A stretch of 64,000 nt of DNA. Origin: Planctomycetota bacterium (GTDB lineage Bacteria > Planctomycetota > UBA1135 > UBA2386). Position numbers and translations under genes: made by a program. The notes under the pieces are model-generated. The model was not told where the DNA came from, made no database searches, and worked only from the letters and a program-made list of their open reading frames with translations. The stretch's first letter is position 1. Every line of letters starts with the position of its first letter. Of this stretch, positions 51,314 through 60,979 are shown piece by piece. The DNA lies in the NCBI GenBank assembly GCA_020848735.1, contig JADLHO010000145.1:1-64000 (forward strand), written 5' to 3'.

Positions 51314-51408
51314 GAGAGAGAATCCATGGTACGGGCCCTCAGATGCTTGCCGGTGGCCGCATCCGCGGCCACGCAGAGGTCGAGAGACGGATTGTCTCTC
51401 AACCTCTG
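51314..51408 (+). promoter_or_regulatory. hairpins with a competing alternative pairing between cdd and deoC
   Basis: Two adjacent inverted repeats are present. GTGGCCGC/GCGGCCAC is at 51353-51360 and 51365-51372, with a 4-nt loop. CAGAGGTcGAGAGAC pairs with GTCTCTCaACCTCTG at 51374-51408: 14 pairs, one mismatch, 5-nt loop. Upstream, GAGAGAGAATCC at 51314-51325 can instead pair 11 of 12 with GGATTGTCTCTC at 51389-51400, using the 3' arm and loop of the second hairpin. The folds are mutually exclusive. No T-run follows. It may be an attenuator, a processing site or an operator. Confidence 0.55.
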
Positions 51409-51477
51409 AGCGCGGCCGCGTTCCGCTCGTGACAAGCGCCGCGCGCGTCGGCACAGTGGGCCGCTCGTCCCTTCGCC

Positions 51478-52377
51478 ATGACCAGAGAGACCGAGTTCCG
51501 GGTGCCGCCGGTCGATGCGATCGCGCTCGAGACGCGCGTCGCCGAGCTCACGACGCGTTCGATCAAACAGGCGGCCAAGCGGCAGGGCCTCGAGATGGTC
51601 ATCGCGATGACCGATCTCACGACGCTCGAGGGCATGGACACGCCGGGCAAGGTGCGGGCGCTCTGCCGCAAGGCCTGGCGCCCGCTCGCCGGCCATCCCG
51701 AATTGCCGTCCTGCGCGGCCGTGTGCGTCTATCCCGACCTCGTCGGCGTCGCCGTCGAGGCGCTGCGCGGCAGCGCGGTGGCGGTGGCTTCGGTGGCGAC
51801 CGCATTCCCCGCCGGCCGCGCCGCGCTCGCGGACAAGCTCGCCGACGTGCGGCGCGCGGTGGCGGCGGGGGCCGGCGAGATCGACATGGTGATCGACCGG
51901 GGCGCCTTCCTCGCCGGTCGCCATGGGCAGGTCTTCGACGAGATCGTGCAGGTCAAGGCGGCCTGCGGCGAGGCGCACCTCAAGGTCATCCTCGAGACCG
52001 GTGAGCTGCGCACCTACGACAACGTGCGCCGCGCGTGCCGCATCGCGTTGGCCGCCGGCGCGGACTTCCTCAAGACGAGCACGGGCAAGGTCAGTCCGGC
52101 GTCGACGATGCCCGTCGTGCTGCTGATGCTCGAGGCCGTGCGCGACCATTACCTCGAGACGGGTCGCCTCGTCGGGGTGAAGGCCGCCGGCGGCATCCGG
52201 GCGAGCAAGGACGCCCTGCGCTACCTCGTGCTCGTGAACGAGACCTGCGGCGATCATTGGCTCGACCCGCGCTACTTCCGGTTCGGGGCGAGCTCGCTGC
52301 TCAACGATGTGCTCATGCAATGGGTGCGGCTGCGCACGGGCGTCTACCAGCGGCCCGAGGACTACAGCAAGGATTGA
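51478..52377 (+). CDS. deoC: deoxyribose-phosphate aldolase
   Basis: Cleaves 2-deoxyribose-5-phosphate to acetaldehyde and glyceraldehyde-3-phosphate. The TIM barrel includes AAVCVYPDLVGVAVEAL, ASVATAFPAG, EIDMVIDRGAFLAG, LKVILETGEL and DFLKTSTGKVSPAST. VGVKAAGGIR carries the Schiff-base lysine. 299 aa, longer than the 250-260 of E. coli DeoC because of an N-terminal extension (ELTTRSIKQAAKRQGLEMVIAMTDLTTLEG). Followed 23 bp on by the aldehyde dehydrogenase pair that could oxidise the acetaldehyde. Confidence 0.9.
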   Translation: MTRETEFRVPPVDAIALETRVAELTTRSIKQAAKRQGLEMVIAMTDLTTLEGMDTPGKVRALCRKAWRPLAGHPELPSCAAVCVYPDLVGVAVEALRGSAVAVASVATAFPAGRAALADKLADVRRAVAAGAGEIDMVIDRGAFLAGRHGQVFDEIVQVKAACGEAHLKVILETGELRTYDNVRRACRIALAAGADFLKTSTGKVSPASTMPVVLLMLEAVRDHYLETGRLVGVKAAGGIRASKDALRYLVLVNETCGDHWLDPRYFRFGASSLLNDVLMQWVRLRTGVYQRPEDYSKD

Positions 52378-52400
52378 GCGCCGCCCGGCCAGGTACCGCC

Positions 52401-53915
52401 ATGACGAGACGTGAATCGCCGTCGCACCCGCCGCATCCGCCGCGCCCCGCGCTGAGCTTCGGCCAGAAGTGGCGCTATGCGCCGGCGCCCGAGGCGACGG
52501 ACTTCGTTCGCATCGAAGCCCGCCATGGGCATTTCATCGGCGGCGCCTGGCACGTGCCGCACGGCGGGCGCTATCTCACCACGATCGAACCGGCGACGGC
52601 GACCCCGCTCAGCGAGGTGGCACTCGGCGATGCGCACGACGTCGACCGCGCCGTCGCCGCGGCGCGCGCCGCGCTGCCGGCCTGGTCGGCCTTGCCCGGT
52701 GAGGTGAGGGCGCGCTACCTCTACCGCATCGCGCGCGTGCTGCTCGAGCGGGCGCGTGAGTTCGCCGTCCTGGAGACGCGCGACGGCGGCAAGCCGATCC
52801 GCGAATCGCGGGACGTCGACATCCCGCTCGCCGCGCAGCACTTCTTCCACCACGCCGGTTGGGCCGACAAGCTCGAGCTCGCGTTCGGCGGCCGCGCCGT
52901 GCGGCCCGTGGGCGTCGTCGGGCAGGTGATCCCCTGGAACTTCCCGCTGCTGATGGCCGCGTGGAAGCTCGCGCCGGCCCTCGCGTGCGGCAATACCGTC
53001 GTGCTGAAGCCGGCCGAGACGACGCCCCTCACGGCGCTGCGCCTCTGCGAGGTCTTCCGCGACGCCGAGCTGCCCGACGGCGTCGTCAACGTCGTGACCG
53101 GCGACGGCACGACGGGCGCCGCGCTCGTGCGTCATCCGGATGTCGACAAGCTCGCGTTCACGGGGAGCACCGCGGTCGGCAAGGAGATCCAGCGGACGCT
53201 CGCGGGCAGCGGCAAGGACCTCACGCTCGAGCTCGGCGGCAAGGCCGCGCACCTCGTGTTCGAGGACGCGGCGATCGACGGCGCGGTCGAAGGCGTCGTG
53301 CGCGGCATCTTCTTCAACCAGGGCCACGTCTGCTGCGCGGGTTCGCGCCTGCTGCTGCAGGAGCCGATCGCGGAGCTCTTCGTGGAGAAGCTGCGGCGGC
53401 GCATGGATCGCATCCGCGTCGGCGATCCGCTCGACAAGAACACCGACCTCGGCGCGATCAACAGCCGGGAGCAACTCGCGCGGATCGAAGCGCTCGTCGC
53501 GCGCGGGGTCGCCGAAGGCGGGCAGCTCGTGCAGGCGGATTGCGCGCTCCCCGACCGGGGCTTCTGGTTCCGGCCCTCGTTCTTCACCGGCGTGAGCCAG
53601 ACGGACAGCGTGGTGCGCGAGGAGATCTTCGGGCCGGTGCTCACGATCCAGACCTTCCGCACTCCCGACGAGGCGGTCGAGAAGGCGAACAACACGCCCT
53701 ATGGACTCTCCGCCGGCATCTGGTCGGACAAGGGGGCCCGCATCCTCTGGCTCGCCGCCCGCATGAAGGCCGGCGTGGTCTGGAACAACACCTTCAACCG
53801 CTTCGACCCGGGTGCGCCCTTCGGCGGCTTCCGCGAGAGCGGCTTCGGCCGCGAGGGCGGCCGCATCGGCCTGACGGCCTACGCGAAACCGGTCGGGGGG
53901 CTCGTCCAGGGATGA
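52401..53915 (+). CDS. NAD(P)-dependent aldehyde dehydrogenase
   Basis: A complete class 3-type ALDH of 504 aa: VGVVGQVIPWNFPLLMAAWKLAPALACGNTVVLKPAE cofactor region (Asn near 175), FTGSTAVGKEIQ, LTLELGGKAAHLVF (general-base Glu), NQGHVCCAGSRLLLQ (catalytic Cys in the G-x-V-C-C-A form) and EEIFGPVLTIQTF. Directly downstream of deoC, so its likely substrate is the acetaldehyde released there; the product would be acetate. ATGA overlap with the truncated partner. Confidence 0.88.
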   Translation: MTRRESPSHPPHPPRPALSFGQKWRYAPAPEATDFVRIEARHGHFIGGAWHVPHGGRYLTTIEPATATPLSEVALGDAHDVDRAVAAARAALPAWSALPGEVRARYLYRIARVLLERAREFAVLETRDGGKPIRESRDVDIPLAAQHFFHHAGWADKLELAFGGRAVRPVGVVGQVIPWNFPLLMAAWKLAPALACGNTVVLKPAETTPLTALRLCEVFRDAELPDGVVNVVTGDGTTGAALVRHPDVDKLAFTGSTAVGKEIQRTLAGSGKDLTLELGGKAAHLVFEDAAIDGAVEGVVRGIFFNQGHVCCAGSRLLLQEPIAELFVEKLRRRMDRIRVGDPLDKNTDLGAINSREQLARIEALVARGVAEGGQLVQADCALPDRGFWFRPSFFTGVSQTDSVVREEIFGPVLTIQTFRTPDEAVEKANNTPYGLSAGIWSDKGARILWLAARMKAGVVWNNTFNRFDPGAPFGGFRESGFGREGGRIGLTAYAKPVGGLVQG

Positions 53916-54781
53916 CCGATTCCACTCCCAAGCGCCCCGTCGTGCGCAAGACCTACAAGCTCTACGTCGGCGGCAAGTTCCCGCGCACCGAGTCGGGGCG
54001 CAGCTATGCGCCCGCCGGCTGCCCGACCGTGCAGGTGTGCCGCGGCAGCCGCAAGGACCTCCGCGACGCGGTCGTCGCCGCGCGCAAGGGCCTCGAGGAT
54101 TGGGCGGGACGCACGGGCTACAACCGCGGGCAGATCCTCTATCGCGTCGCGGAGATGCTCGAGACACGCAAAGCCGCGCTCGCGGCCGAGATCGTCGCGG
54201 CGTCGGGCGTCGACCCGGCGGACGCGGAGCGCGAGGTCGAAGCGGCCACCGACCTCTGCTGCTGGTGGGCGGGCGTCCCCGACAAGCTCAATGCGCTGCT
54301 CGGCTCCCAGAACGACGTGAACGGGCCCTTCTTCGCGTTCTCGACCGTCGAGCCGACCGGCGTGATCGGGGTCCTCGCCGCACCGGAGACGGGCTTCTTC
54401 GGCCTCCTCGCGCTGATGCTCCCCCTGCTCGCGGGCGGCAATGCGGTCGTCGCCCTCGTCCCCCAGGACCGGCCGCTCGCCGCGCTCGCCTTCGGCGAGG
54501 TCTGCGCGAGCAGCGACGTCCCCGCGGGCGCCGTCAACCTGCTGAGCGGGCTCCGCAGCGAACTCGCGGGGCAATTCGCCTCGCACCGCGATCTCGACGG
54601 CCTGCTCGTCGCCGGTCTGCCCGAGGCCGCGCTCGGGGCGGCCGCCGCGGACTCCGTGAAGCGCATCCGCTACGCCGCGCCGGCGCTGCTCGAGCTGCAG
54701 GCCGCGGCGACGCCGCGGCGACTCGACTGGCTCGAGCCCTTCGTCGAGTGCAAGACGCTGTGGCACCCTGTGGCATGGTGA
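53912..54781 (+). CDS. truncated aldehyde dehydrogenase homologue without catalytic residues
   Basis: A 289-aa protein corresponding to the N-terminal NAD-binding half of ALDH: KLYVGGKFPRTESGRSY, RGQILYRVAEMLETRKAALAAEIV, and VEPTGVIGVLAAPETGFFGLLALMLPLLAGGNAVVAL in place of the P-W-N-F region. The ELGGK glutamate and the Gly-x-x-Cys catalytic loop are missing, and the chain ends ECKTLWHPVAW. The reading frame is intact and codon bias normal to the last codon, so this is not a recent frameshift. I recall similar short partners after full ALDHs in other bacteria. A structural or regulatory partner is likely. Confidence 0.75.
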   Translation: MTDSTPKRPVVRKTYKLYVGGKFPRTESGRSYAPAGCPTVQVCRGSRKDLRDAVVAARKGLEDWAGRTGYNRGQILYRVAEMLETRKAALAAEIVAASGVDPADAEREVEAATDLCCWWAGVPDKLNALLGSQNDVNGPFFAFSTVEPTGVIGVLAAPETGFFGLLALMLPLLAGGNAVVALVPQDRPLAALAFGEVCASSDVPAGAVNLLSGLRSELAGQFASHRDLDGLLVAGLPEAALGAAAADSVKRIRYAAPALLELQAAATPRRLDWLEPFVECKTLWHPVAW

Positions 54782-54805
54782 AACGGCGCCTGGTGAGACG
54801 GCGCC
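54776..54805. terminator. tandem 15-bp repeat forming a possible bidirectional terminator hairpin
   Basis: TGGTGAAACGGCGCC (54776-54790) is followed directly by TGGTGAGACGGCGCC (54791-54805), 14 of 15 identical, and spans the stop codon of the short ALDH gene. Each copy ends in the palindrome GGCGCC, so the two can fold as a 6-bp stem with a 9-nt loop between the convergent genes. No T-run on either side, so termination is only a suggestion. Confidence 0.35.
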
Positions 54806-54815
54806 CGGCCCGCGC

Positions 54816-55856
54816 TCATTGCAGCAGGAGCACGATCGCGTTGTTCACCGGTTGCGGTCCGGCCGTCGCGAGCGTCGCCGTGTCGGAGCCCGCGAAGAGC
54901 GCATTGCAGAGCCCGGCGACGCCGAAGCTCGAGTGCACCGCGTTGCTCGTCGCGTAGTCCGCGATCTGCTGGGGCAGCGCGACGCGCGGGTGCATGAGCT
55001 GGGCGCTCAGCATGAGGGTCGAGCCCACGGGCAACGCGACGTTGAGCGCGAGCGACGCCGTGCCCGCGGCGCTCGCCGAGAGGTGCGCGGCGACGACCGG
55101 GATCACCGCGAGGTGGCAGCCCGGCATGCCGATCACGCCGAGGTCGAAGGGCAGCCGCAGCGCGCCCTGCTCCACGTTCTCGAAACCCAGGTTGAACGAG
55201 ACCGGCACCGACGCCGGCAGCCCGCTCGCGCTGAGCGTGAACACACCGCTGCTCCAGGCGCCGCGGAGCACGCCGCCGCAGCTGGCGCGACCGGCGAGGT
55301 GCAAGGTGTCGGCGCTGGCCGGCGCCATCACGAAGCCGTCATTGCGCACGAAGGCGCCGCCGCTCGCCGTGCCGACCTTGAAGTCGACGACGAAGTGCTG
55401 ACCGACGTGCACGAAGGGCGCATCGCCGGGAAACCACGCGGCCGCGACGTTCGGATCGGCGCTCGCCGCGATCGCGGGAAAGGCGACGCTGCGCGGTGCG
55501 AGGAACGTCACGGGCGCGGGGCCGAGGTTGTTCGCGAAGCTCGCGGTCACGGCGCCGAACGCGACGGGCGAGTCCGCGACGGCGATCTCGACGACGCGCG
55601 TCTGGGCCGCGGAACCCGCCGCGCGCGCGAGCCGGACGCCGATCGCGTTCACGACCTGCACGGGCGGGAGGTTCTCGCTCGCGAACCAGTACTGGGCGCG
55701 GAAGGGCGTGGTGGGGATGCCGAACGCGGTGGCGCCGGCATAGGCGTCGGTCGCGCTGCGCGGCAGCGCGCGGACCGCCTGTGCGGCCAGGGGGCCGAGG
55801 ACGAGGCTCAGGCTCGCGCCGAGCGGGAGGAGCCTGCGGAAGAGGGCATCGCGCAT
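54816..55856 (-). CDS. secreted beta-rich protein of unknown function
   Basis: 346 aa with a signal peptide (LGASLSLVLGPLAAQA). The mature sequence is beta-strand rich with few charged residues. The segment LRLPFDLGVIGMPGCHLAVIPVV and the closing NNAIVLLLQ recall a domain I associate with large secreted-protein families of planctomycetes, usually near C-termini. No catalytic motif is visible. Start at the ATG at 55854-55856, since the 24 codons before it are non-signal-like. Its spacer to the divergent Kef gene is about 110 bp. Confidence 0.65.
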   Translation of the reverse strand: MRDALFRRLLPLGASLSLVLGPLAAQAVRALPRSATDAYAGATAFGIPTTPFRAQYWFASENLPPVQVVNAIGVRLARAAGSAAQTRVVEIAVADSPVAFGAVTASFANNLGPAPVTFLAPRSVAFPAIAASADPNVAAAWFPGDAPFVHVGQHFVVDFKVGTASGGAFVRNDGFVMAPASADTLHLAGRASCGGVLRGAWSSGVFTLSASGLPASVPVSFNLGFENVEQGALRLPFDLGVIGMPGCHLAVIPVVAAHLSASAAGTASLALNVALPVGSTLMLSAQLMHPRVALPQQIADYATSNAVHSSFGVAGLCNALFAGSDTATLATAGPQPVNNAIVLLLQ

Positions 55857-55965
55857 GGGGGTTCCGGCGGGTTCGGTGGGGGGCGCGGCGGAGGATAGCG
55901 GGAGCCGCGGATTCGAGGTCCGCACCATTGACTAATGCCGCTCCGCGGCTGACACCGCGGGCCTC

Positions 55966-57888
55966 GTGAACTGGGTTCCCACCATCGCCTTCGGCCTGCT
56001 CGCGGCCCTCGTCTGCGGCGTGATCGCGCGTCGCCTCGGTCTCTCGCCGATCGTCGGCTATCTGATCGCCGGGGTCCTCGTCGGTCCGCATACGCCGGGC
56101 TTCGTCGGCGACCAGGCCCTCGCCTCGCAGGTCGCCGACGTCGGCGTGATCCTGCTGATGTTCGGCGCGGGCCTCTCGTTCTCCCTCCGCGACCTCCTGC
56201 TCGTGCGGAGGGTCGCGATCCCCGGAGCGCTCGTCGCGAGCGGGGTCGCCGTGCTGGGCGCGGCGGCGATCGGCGCGCTGGAGGGCTACGGCACGCGCGG
56301 GGCCCTCGTCTTCGGCCTCGCCTTCACGTCGGCCAGCACCGTCGTCATCGTGCGTGGCCTGCTCGAGATCGGTCAGCTCGGCAGCGCCGCGGGACGGATC
56401 GCGCTCGGCTGGTCGGTCGTCGAGGACCTGATCGTGGTGATGGTCCTCGTCCTCTTGCCGGTGATCGCCCAGGGCCCGGCGGGCTCGTCGCTGGCCGTCG
56501 ACGTCGCGGCCGCGGTCGGGCGGGTCGGCGCGCTCGCGGCGCTCGTCTTCCTGGTCGGCCCGCTGCTCGTCCCGCGCGTGTTGGCGCTCGTCGCGCGGGC
56601 GAAGTCGCGGGAGCTCTTCACGTTGGCCGTGCTCGTCGTGGCGATCGGGGTCGCCGGTCTCGCCGCCGAGGTCTTCGGCGTGTCGCTCGCACTCGGCGCG
56701 TTCCTCGGCGGGATGGTCGTCGGACGCACCGATTCGAGCCATCAGGCGGCGGCCGACGCGCTGCCGCTGCGTGATGCCTTCGCCGTGCTGTTCTTCGTCG
56801 CGGTCGGGATGCTCTTCGATCCGCGCTTCGTCCTGGAGCGGCCGGGGCTCGTGTTCAGCACGCTCGCCGTGGTGGTGGTCGGCAAGCCGCTCGCGGCGCT
56901 GCTCGTCCTGCGGCGGTCCGGCGAGTCGCCGGGGACGACGCTGGCGGTTGCCGCGAGTCTCGCGCAGGTCAGCGAATTCGCGTTCGTGCTCGTGGCCTCC
57001 GCCGTGGAGGCACAGCTCCTGCCGGCGACCGCGCGCGACGCGGTCATCGCCGTCGTGCTGCTCGGGATCACGATGAACCCGCTCCTGCTGCGCGCGGCGG
57101 GACCCCTGTCGCGACGCCTCGCGCGCATCGTCGCTGCGCGCACCGAACCGGCGCCCGTCGTCGCGGATGCCGAGGCGGCGCCGCTGCGCGACCATGCCGT
57201 GCTCTGTGGTCACGGGCGCGTGGGGCGGGTGCTCGCGGAGCTCTTGGCGCAGCGGCAGCTGCCCTATGTGGTGATCGAGTCGGATCGGCGCATCGTCGAG
57301 GCGCTGCGCGCGCGCGGGGTCCGCGCGGTCTTCGGGGACGCCGGCAGCCCGACGGTGCTCGACGCGGCAGGCCTCGCGCACGCGCGCGCGCTGCTCGTCA
57401 CGGTGCCCGATGCCGTCACGGCCCGCCTCGCGGTCGAACATGCGCGCGCGGTGTCGCCGACGCTCGAGTGCGTCGTGCGGCGCCACGAGCAGCACGCGCG
57501 CGACGAACGGCCCACGGCACGCGTGCACGAGGTGATGGCCGAGCTCGAACTCGCCTATGCCATGGCGCGGGCGACGCTCGAGCGCTTCGGCGTGCCCTCG
57601 GTCGAGGCCGATGCGCTCGTGATGGACCTGCGGCGCGGGCGCGGTCACGTCACGGCGAAGACCACGCGGATCGTCGAACTGCACGTGCCGGAGCGCGCGG
57701 CGATCGCCGGACGCCGCATCGACGAACTCCGACTCCCGCGCGAGGCGCTGATCGTGACCATCGCGCGCGCGGGGGAGTTCGTGATGCCGCGTGGGGACAC
57801 GGTGATCCTCGGCGGGGATGCGTTGCTCGTCCTCGCGGAGCCCGCCACCGCGCAGGTCGTGGAGCAGCTGATCCGCGGCGGCGCGTGA
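55966..57888 (+). CDS. Kef-type cation:proton antiporter with RCK and TrkA-C domains
   Basis: A CPA2-family antiporter of 640 aa. The first 385 residues form about twelve helices ([66 protein letters not shown]). A TrkA-N/RCK Rossmann domain ([17 protein letters not shown], then [15 protein letters not shown]) follows at about 405-520. A TrkA-C domain (about 550-635) ends the chain. The start is GTG. KefB/C-type transporters export potassium during electrophile or oxidative stress, a plausible partner to the exported KatG that follows. Confidence 0.87.
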   Translation: MNWVPTIAFGLLAALVCGVIARRLGLSPIVGYLIAGVLVGPHTPGFVGDQALASQVADVGVILLMFGAGLSFSLRDLLLVRRVAIPGALVASGVAVLGAAAIGALEGYGTRGALVFGLAFTSASTVVIVRGLLEIGQLGSAAGRIALGWSVVEDLIVVMVLVLLPVIAQGPAGSSLAVDVAAAVGRVGALAALVFLVGPLLVPRVLALVARAKSRELFTLAVLVVAIGVAGLAAEVFGVSLALGAFLGGMVVGRTDSSHQAAADALPLRDAFAVLFFVAVGMLFDPRFVLERPGLVFSTLAVVVVGKPLAALLVLRRSGESPGTTLAVAASLAQVSEFAFVLVASAVEAQLLPATARDAVIAVVLLGITMNPLLLRAAGPLSRRLARIVAARTEPAPVVADAEAAPLRDHAVLCGHGRVGRVLAELLAQRQLPYVVIESDRRIVEALRARGVRAVFGDAGSPTVLDAAGLAHARALLVTVPDAVTARLAVEHARAVSPTLECVVRRHEQHARDERPTARVHEVMAELELAYAMARATLERFGVPSVEADALVMDLRRGRGHVTAKTTRIVELHVPERAAIAGRRIDELRLPREALIVTIARAGEFVMPRGDTVILGGDALLVLAEPATAQVVEQLIRGGA

Positions 57889-58084
57889 ACTTCGCGGAGT
57901 GCGGCGAAATGGACCGCCCCTCGCGCGGGTTGCCCTGATCGCGCCGATCCGCAGCGCCGATTGGTTCGCGCCCACGGCTGGTCCTACGCAGGTCCGCGCG
58001 CGGCCTGCCGGTCGCGCGATCGGCGGCTGCGCTCGCAGTCGGCTCCGCGTGCAGCCACGGCTGCCTTTCGTCCTGGGTGACCGC

Positions 58085-60415
58085 ATGAACACGAATCGGT
58101 TCCGCTCCAAGCAGGCGCCTGCGTCCGAACTCCGTCCACGCGCGCTCGTCGCGTCGCTCGCCGCGCTGGCCTTCGGCTGCTCCCTCGCGAGCGGCTGCGC
58201 CAGTTCCGGCACCGACGCGCGAGCCGCCGACCCGGCCCGGCCGGATGCCGCCGAGTGCCCCGTGGTGGGCGCGGCGGCGCAGCCGGCCGCCAGGTCCAAG
58301 GACCCGTGGTGGCCGAACCGCCTCGACCTGAGCGCGCTCTATCGCGACCCGCGCGCCGGCGATCCGCTGGGCGAGGACTTCGACTACGCCGCGGAGTTCG
58401 CGAGCCTCGATCTCGCCGCGGTGAAGCGCGATATCGCGTCCATCCTCACGAGCTCGCAGGATTGGTGGCCGGCGGACTACGGGCACTACGGCCCGCTGAT
58501 GATCCGCCTCGCGTGGCACAGCGCGGGCACCTACCGCACGATCGACGGCCGCGGCGGCTCGGCGTCGGGCTCGATCCGCTTCGCTCCGCTGAACAGCTGG
58601 CCCGACAACGGCAACCTCGACAAGGCGCGACGCCTGCTCTGGCCGATCAAGGCCAAGTACGGCAGGAAGCTCTCCTGGGCGGATCTGATCGTGCTCTCCG
58701 GCAACGTGGCCCTCGAGTCGATGGGCTTCACCACGTTCGGTTTCGCCGGGGGACGCGAGGACGTCTACGAGCCCGAGCTCGTGGACTGGGGACCCGAGAC
58801 GGAGTGGCTGGCAGACCAGCGCTTCGGCCCCGGGCGCGAGCTCTCGCACCCGCTCGCGGCTTCGCAGATGGGATTGATCTACGTCAATCCCGAGGGCCCC
58901 AACGGCAGGGCCGACCCGCTGGCCGCGGCCAAGGACATCCGGATCACGTTCTCGCGCATGGCGATGGACGACGAGGAGACCGTCGCCCTGATTGCCGGCG
59001 GACATACGCTCGGCAAGGCGCACGGCGCCGCCGACCCCAAGCGCTGGGTCGGGCCGCCTCCCGAGGGTGCCCCGCTCGAAGAGCAGGGTCTCGGCTGGAA
59101 GAACGCCTTCGGCAGCGGCAAGGGCGCCGACACGATCACGAGCGGCTTGGAGGGGGCCTGGACCTCGACGCCGATCGACTGGTCGCACGAGTACTTCCAG
59201 AACCTCTTCCGCTACGACTGGGAGCTGACGAAGAGCCCGGCGGGGGCCCAGCAATGGATCCCGAAGGGCGCGGTCCGCCCCGACGTCCCCGATGCGCACG
59301 TCGCGGGGAAGCGTCACCTGCCGATCATGCTCACGACCGACCTGGCGCTGAAGGTCGACCCGATCTATGCGCCGATCGCGCGCCGCTTCCGCGAGAACCC
59401 GAAGGACTTCGAGGCGGCGTTCGCGCGGGCCTGGTTCAAGCTCACGCACCGCGACATGGGCCCGCACGCGCGGCTGGTCGGCACGGAGGTCCCGCCGCCG
59501 CAGCTCTGGCAGGACCCGGTCTCGCCGGTGGACCACGAATTGGTCGGCCCGCAGGACGTCGCGGACCTGAAGCAGCGCATCCTCGCGCTGGGCCTTCCGA
59601 TCCCGCAGCTCGTCCGCGCGGCCTGGGCCTCGGCCGCGAGCTTCCGCGGCACGGATCTGCGCGGCGGCGCCAATGGGGCGCGCGTGCGCCTCGCCCCGCA
59701 GAAGGACTGGGAGGTCAATGACCCGGCGGAGCTCGCGACGACCCTCGCGGCCCTCGAGAAGCTCCAGGGCGAATTCAACGGCGGGCAGGGCGGCGGCAGG
59801 CGGATCTCGCTGGCCGACCTCATCGTGCTGGCCGGCTGTGCCGCCGTGGAGGAGGCCGCGAAGCGGGGCGGTCACGCCATCGCGGTGCCCTTCCGACCCG
59901 GTCGCACCGATGCCAGCGCGGCGATGACCGACGCGGCGTCCTTCGCGGTGCTCGAGCCGCGCGCCGACGGGTTCCGCAATCACCTCGGCAAGGCGTCTGA
60001 CCGTCCGGCTCCGGAACTGCTGGTCGAGCGGGCCGCCCTGCTCACGTTGACGGCACCCGAGATGACCGTGCTCGTCGGCGGGCTGCGGAGCCTCGACGCG
60101 AATGCGAAGGGCTCGCGTCTCGGCGTCCTGACCGAGCGGCCGGGCACCCTCGGCAACGCGTTCTTCGTCCATCTCCTCGATCCGTCGACCGCGTGGCGGC
60201 GCTCCGCCGCCGACCCCCAGGTCTACGAGGGAGTCGACCGCAAGACCGGCGCCGTGCGTTGGACCGCGAGCGCCGTCGATCTCGTCTTCGGCTCGGACTC
60301 GCAGCTCCGTGCGATCGCCGAGGTCTACGCCGCGGCGGACGCCGAGCGGGTCTTCGTGGAGGACTTCGTGGCGGCCTGGACCAAGGTCATGGAGCTCGAT
60401 CGCTTCGATCTCTGA
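58085..60415 (+). CDS. katG: catalase-peroxidase KatG with an export signal
   Basis: A bifunctional haem catalase-peroxidase. Distal residues are Arg141, Trp144 and His145 ([13 protein letters not shown]). The cofactor triad is completed by Tyr266 in [11 protein letters not shown] and Met292 in RMAMDD. The proximal ligand is His307 in [21 protein letters not shown] matches the substrate channel, and the inactive second half is present (776 aa). The normal KatG start (ECPVVG...PWWPNRLDL) is preceded by about 56 residues including a signal peptide and a lipobox-like ASGC (Cys38), so export, perhaps as a lipoprotein, is predicted. The preceding 196-bp spacer has a small GCAGC/GCTGC inverted repeat at 58051-58064. 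Confidence 0.92.
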   Translation: MNTNRFRSKQAPASELRPRALVASLAALAFGCSLASGCASSGTDARAADPARPDAAECPVVGAAAQPAARSKDPWWPNRLDLSALYRDPRAGDPLGEDFDYAAEFASLDLAAVKRDIASILTSSQDWWPADYGHYGPLMIRLAWHSAGTYRTIDGRGGSASGSIRFAPLNSWPDNGNLDKARRLLWPIKAKYGRKLSWADLIVLSGNVALESMGFTTFGFAGGREDVYEPELVDWGPETEWLADQRFGPGRELSHPLAASQMGLIYVNPEGPNGRADPLAAAKDIRITFSRMAMDDEETVALIAGGHTLGKAHGAADPKRWVGPPPEGAPLEEQGLGWKNAFGSGKGADTITSGLEGAWTSTPIDWSHEYFQNLFRYDWELTKSPAGAQQWIPKGAVRPDVPDAHVAGKRHLPIMLTTDLALKVDPIYAPIARRFRENPKDFEAAFARAWFKLTHRDMGPHARLVGTEVPPPQLWQDPVSPVDHELVGPQDVADLKQRILALGLPIPQLVRAAWASAASFRGTDLRGGANGARVRLAPQKDWEVNDPAELATTLAALEKLQGEFNGGQGGGRRISLADLIVLAGCAAVEEAAKRGGHAIAVPFRPGRTDASAAMTDAASFAVLEPRADGFRNHLGKASDRPAPELLVERAALLTLTAPEMTVLVGGLRSLDANAKGSRLGVLTERPGTLGNAFFVHLLDPSTAWRRSAADPQVYEGVDRKTGAVRWTASAVDLVFGSDSQLRAIAEVYAAADAERVFVEDFVAAWTKVMELDRFDL

Positions 60416-60427
60416 GGGGGATCTCCG

Positions 60428-60460
60428 GCGGATCGCCCGGCACGCGCGCGGGCGGTCCGC
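60428..60460 (+). terminator. strong hairpin after katG
   Basis: GCGGATCGCCCG at 60428-60439 pairs with CGGGCGGTCCGC at 60449-60460: twelve pairs including one U-G, loop of nine. It begins 12 bp after the katG stop. There is no T-run, so it may be a T-less terminator or an mRNA-stabilising end. Confidence 0.5.
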
Positions 60461-60535
60461 GCTATCCTCTGCGCCCGCTTGCCCAGGCCGTCGTGCGCGG
60501 GGCCATCACCGCGGCGACTTCGTCACCCAGGAACC

Positions 60536-60952
60536 ATGAAGCTCATCCCGACCCTCCTCGCCGTCGCCCTCGCCGCGGGCTTCGCCGCGGCACAGACCTG
60601 CACGTTCACCAACTTCGGCCGCCCCTGCGGTGGCACGCTCACGGGAACGCAGGTGCGCGGCTCCGGCGTCCAGATGGACGTCGCGCGCGCCATGCCTGGC
60701 GAGATCGCCCTGCTCGTCGTCGGCCATCAGGCCCCGCGCCCGCATCCGCTGCCCGGCAGCGCCTGCGCGCTGCTCGTCGATCCGCGCGTGATCCTGCACA
60801 GCAATACCGACCGCAGCGGTGCCGCGACCTTCCTCATGCGGCTGCCGAACGTCACGCCGCTCAACGTCGATTTCCAGTGCGTCGTGGTCGACGTCAATCG
60901 CACCGGTCGCGTCGCCGAGTCGACGAACGGCGTCAATCTCGTCTGCCGCTGA
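60536..60952 (+). CDS. small secreted protein of unknown function
   Basis: 138 aa. Signal peptide MKLIPTLLAVALAAGFAAAQ, cleaved before TCTFTNFG. The mature protein of about 118 residues is beta-rich with four or five cysteines likely to form disulphides (CTFTNFGRPCGG, SACALLVD, FQCVVVD, final VCR). PLPGSACALLVDPRVIL resembles the PGC-x-L-x-V segment of the secreted protein at 54.8-55.9 kb, hinting at a shared domain type. A GGAACC precedes the ATG weakly. No known family. Confidence 0.6.
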   Translation: MKLIPTLLAVALAAGFAAAQTCTFTNFGRPCGGTLTGTQVRGSGVQMDVARAMPGEIALLVVGHQAPRPHPLPGSACALLVDPRVILHSNTDRSGAATFLMRLPNVTPLNVDFQCVVVDVNRTGRVAESTNGVNLVCR

Positions 60953-60979
60953 GCGGCGACGACGGCGAGCCTCATCGCA

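Noticed and set aside
51374-51408. classical intrinsic terminator between cdd and deoC
   Set aside because: The stem is strong but is followed by GC-rich sequence without a T-run, and a competing pairing exists; a regulatory fold is the better description.
53912-54781. frameshifted pseudogene of an aldehyde dehydrogenase
   Set aside because: The missing half is not present downstream in any frame: the convergent secreted-protein gene follows at once. Codon bias is intact to the stop, so it looks like a real short protein.
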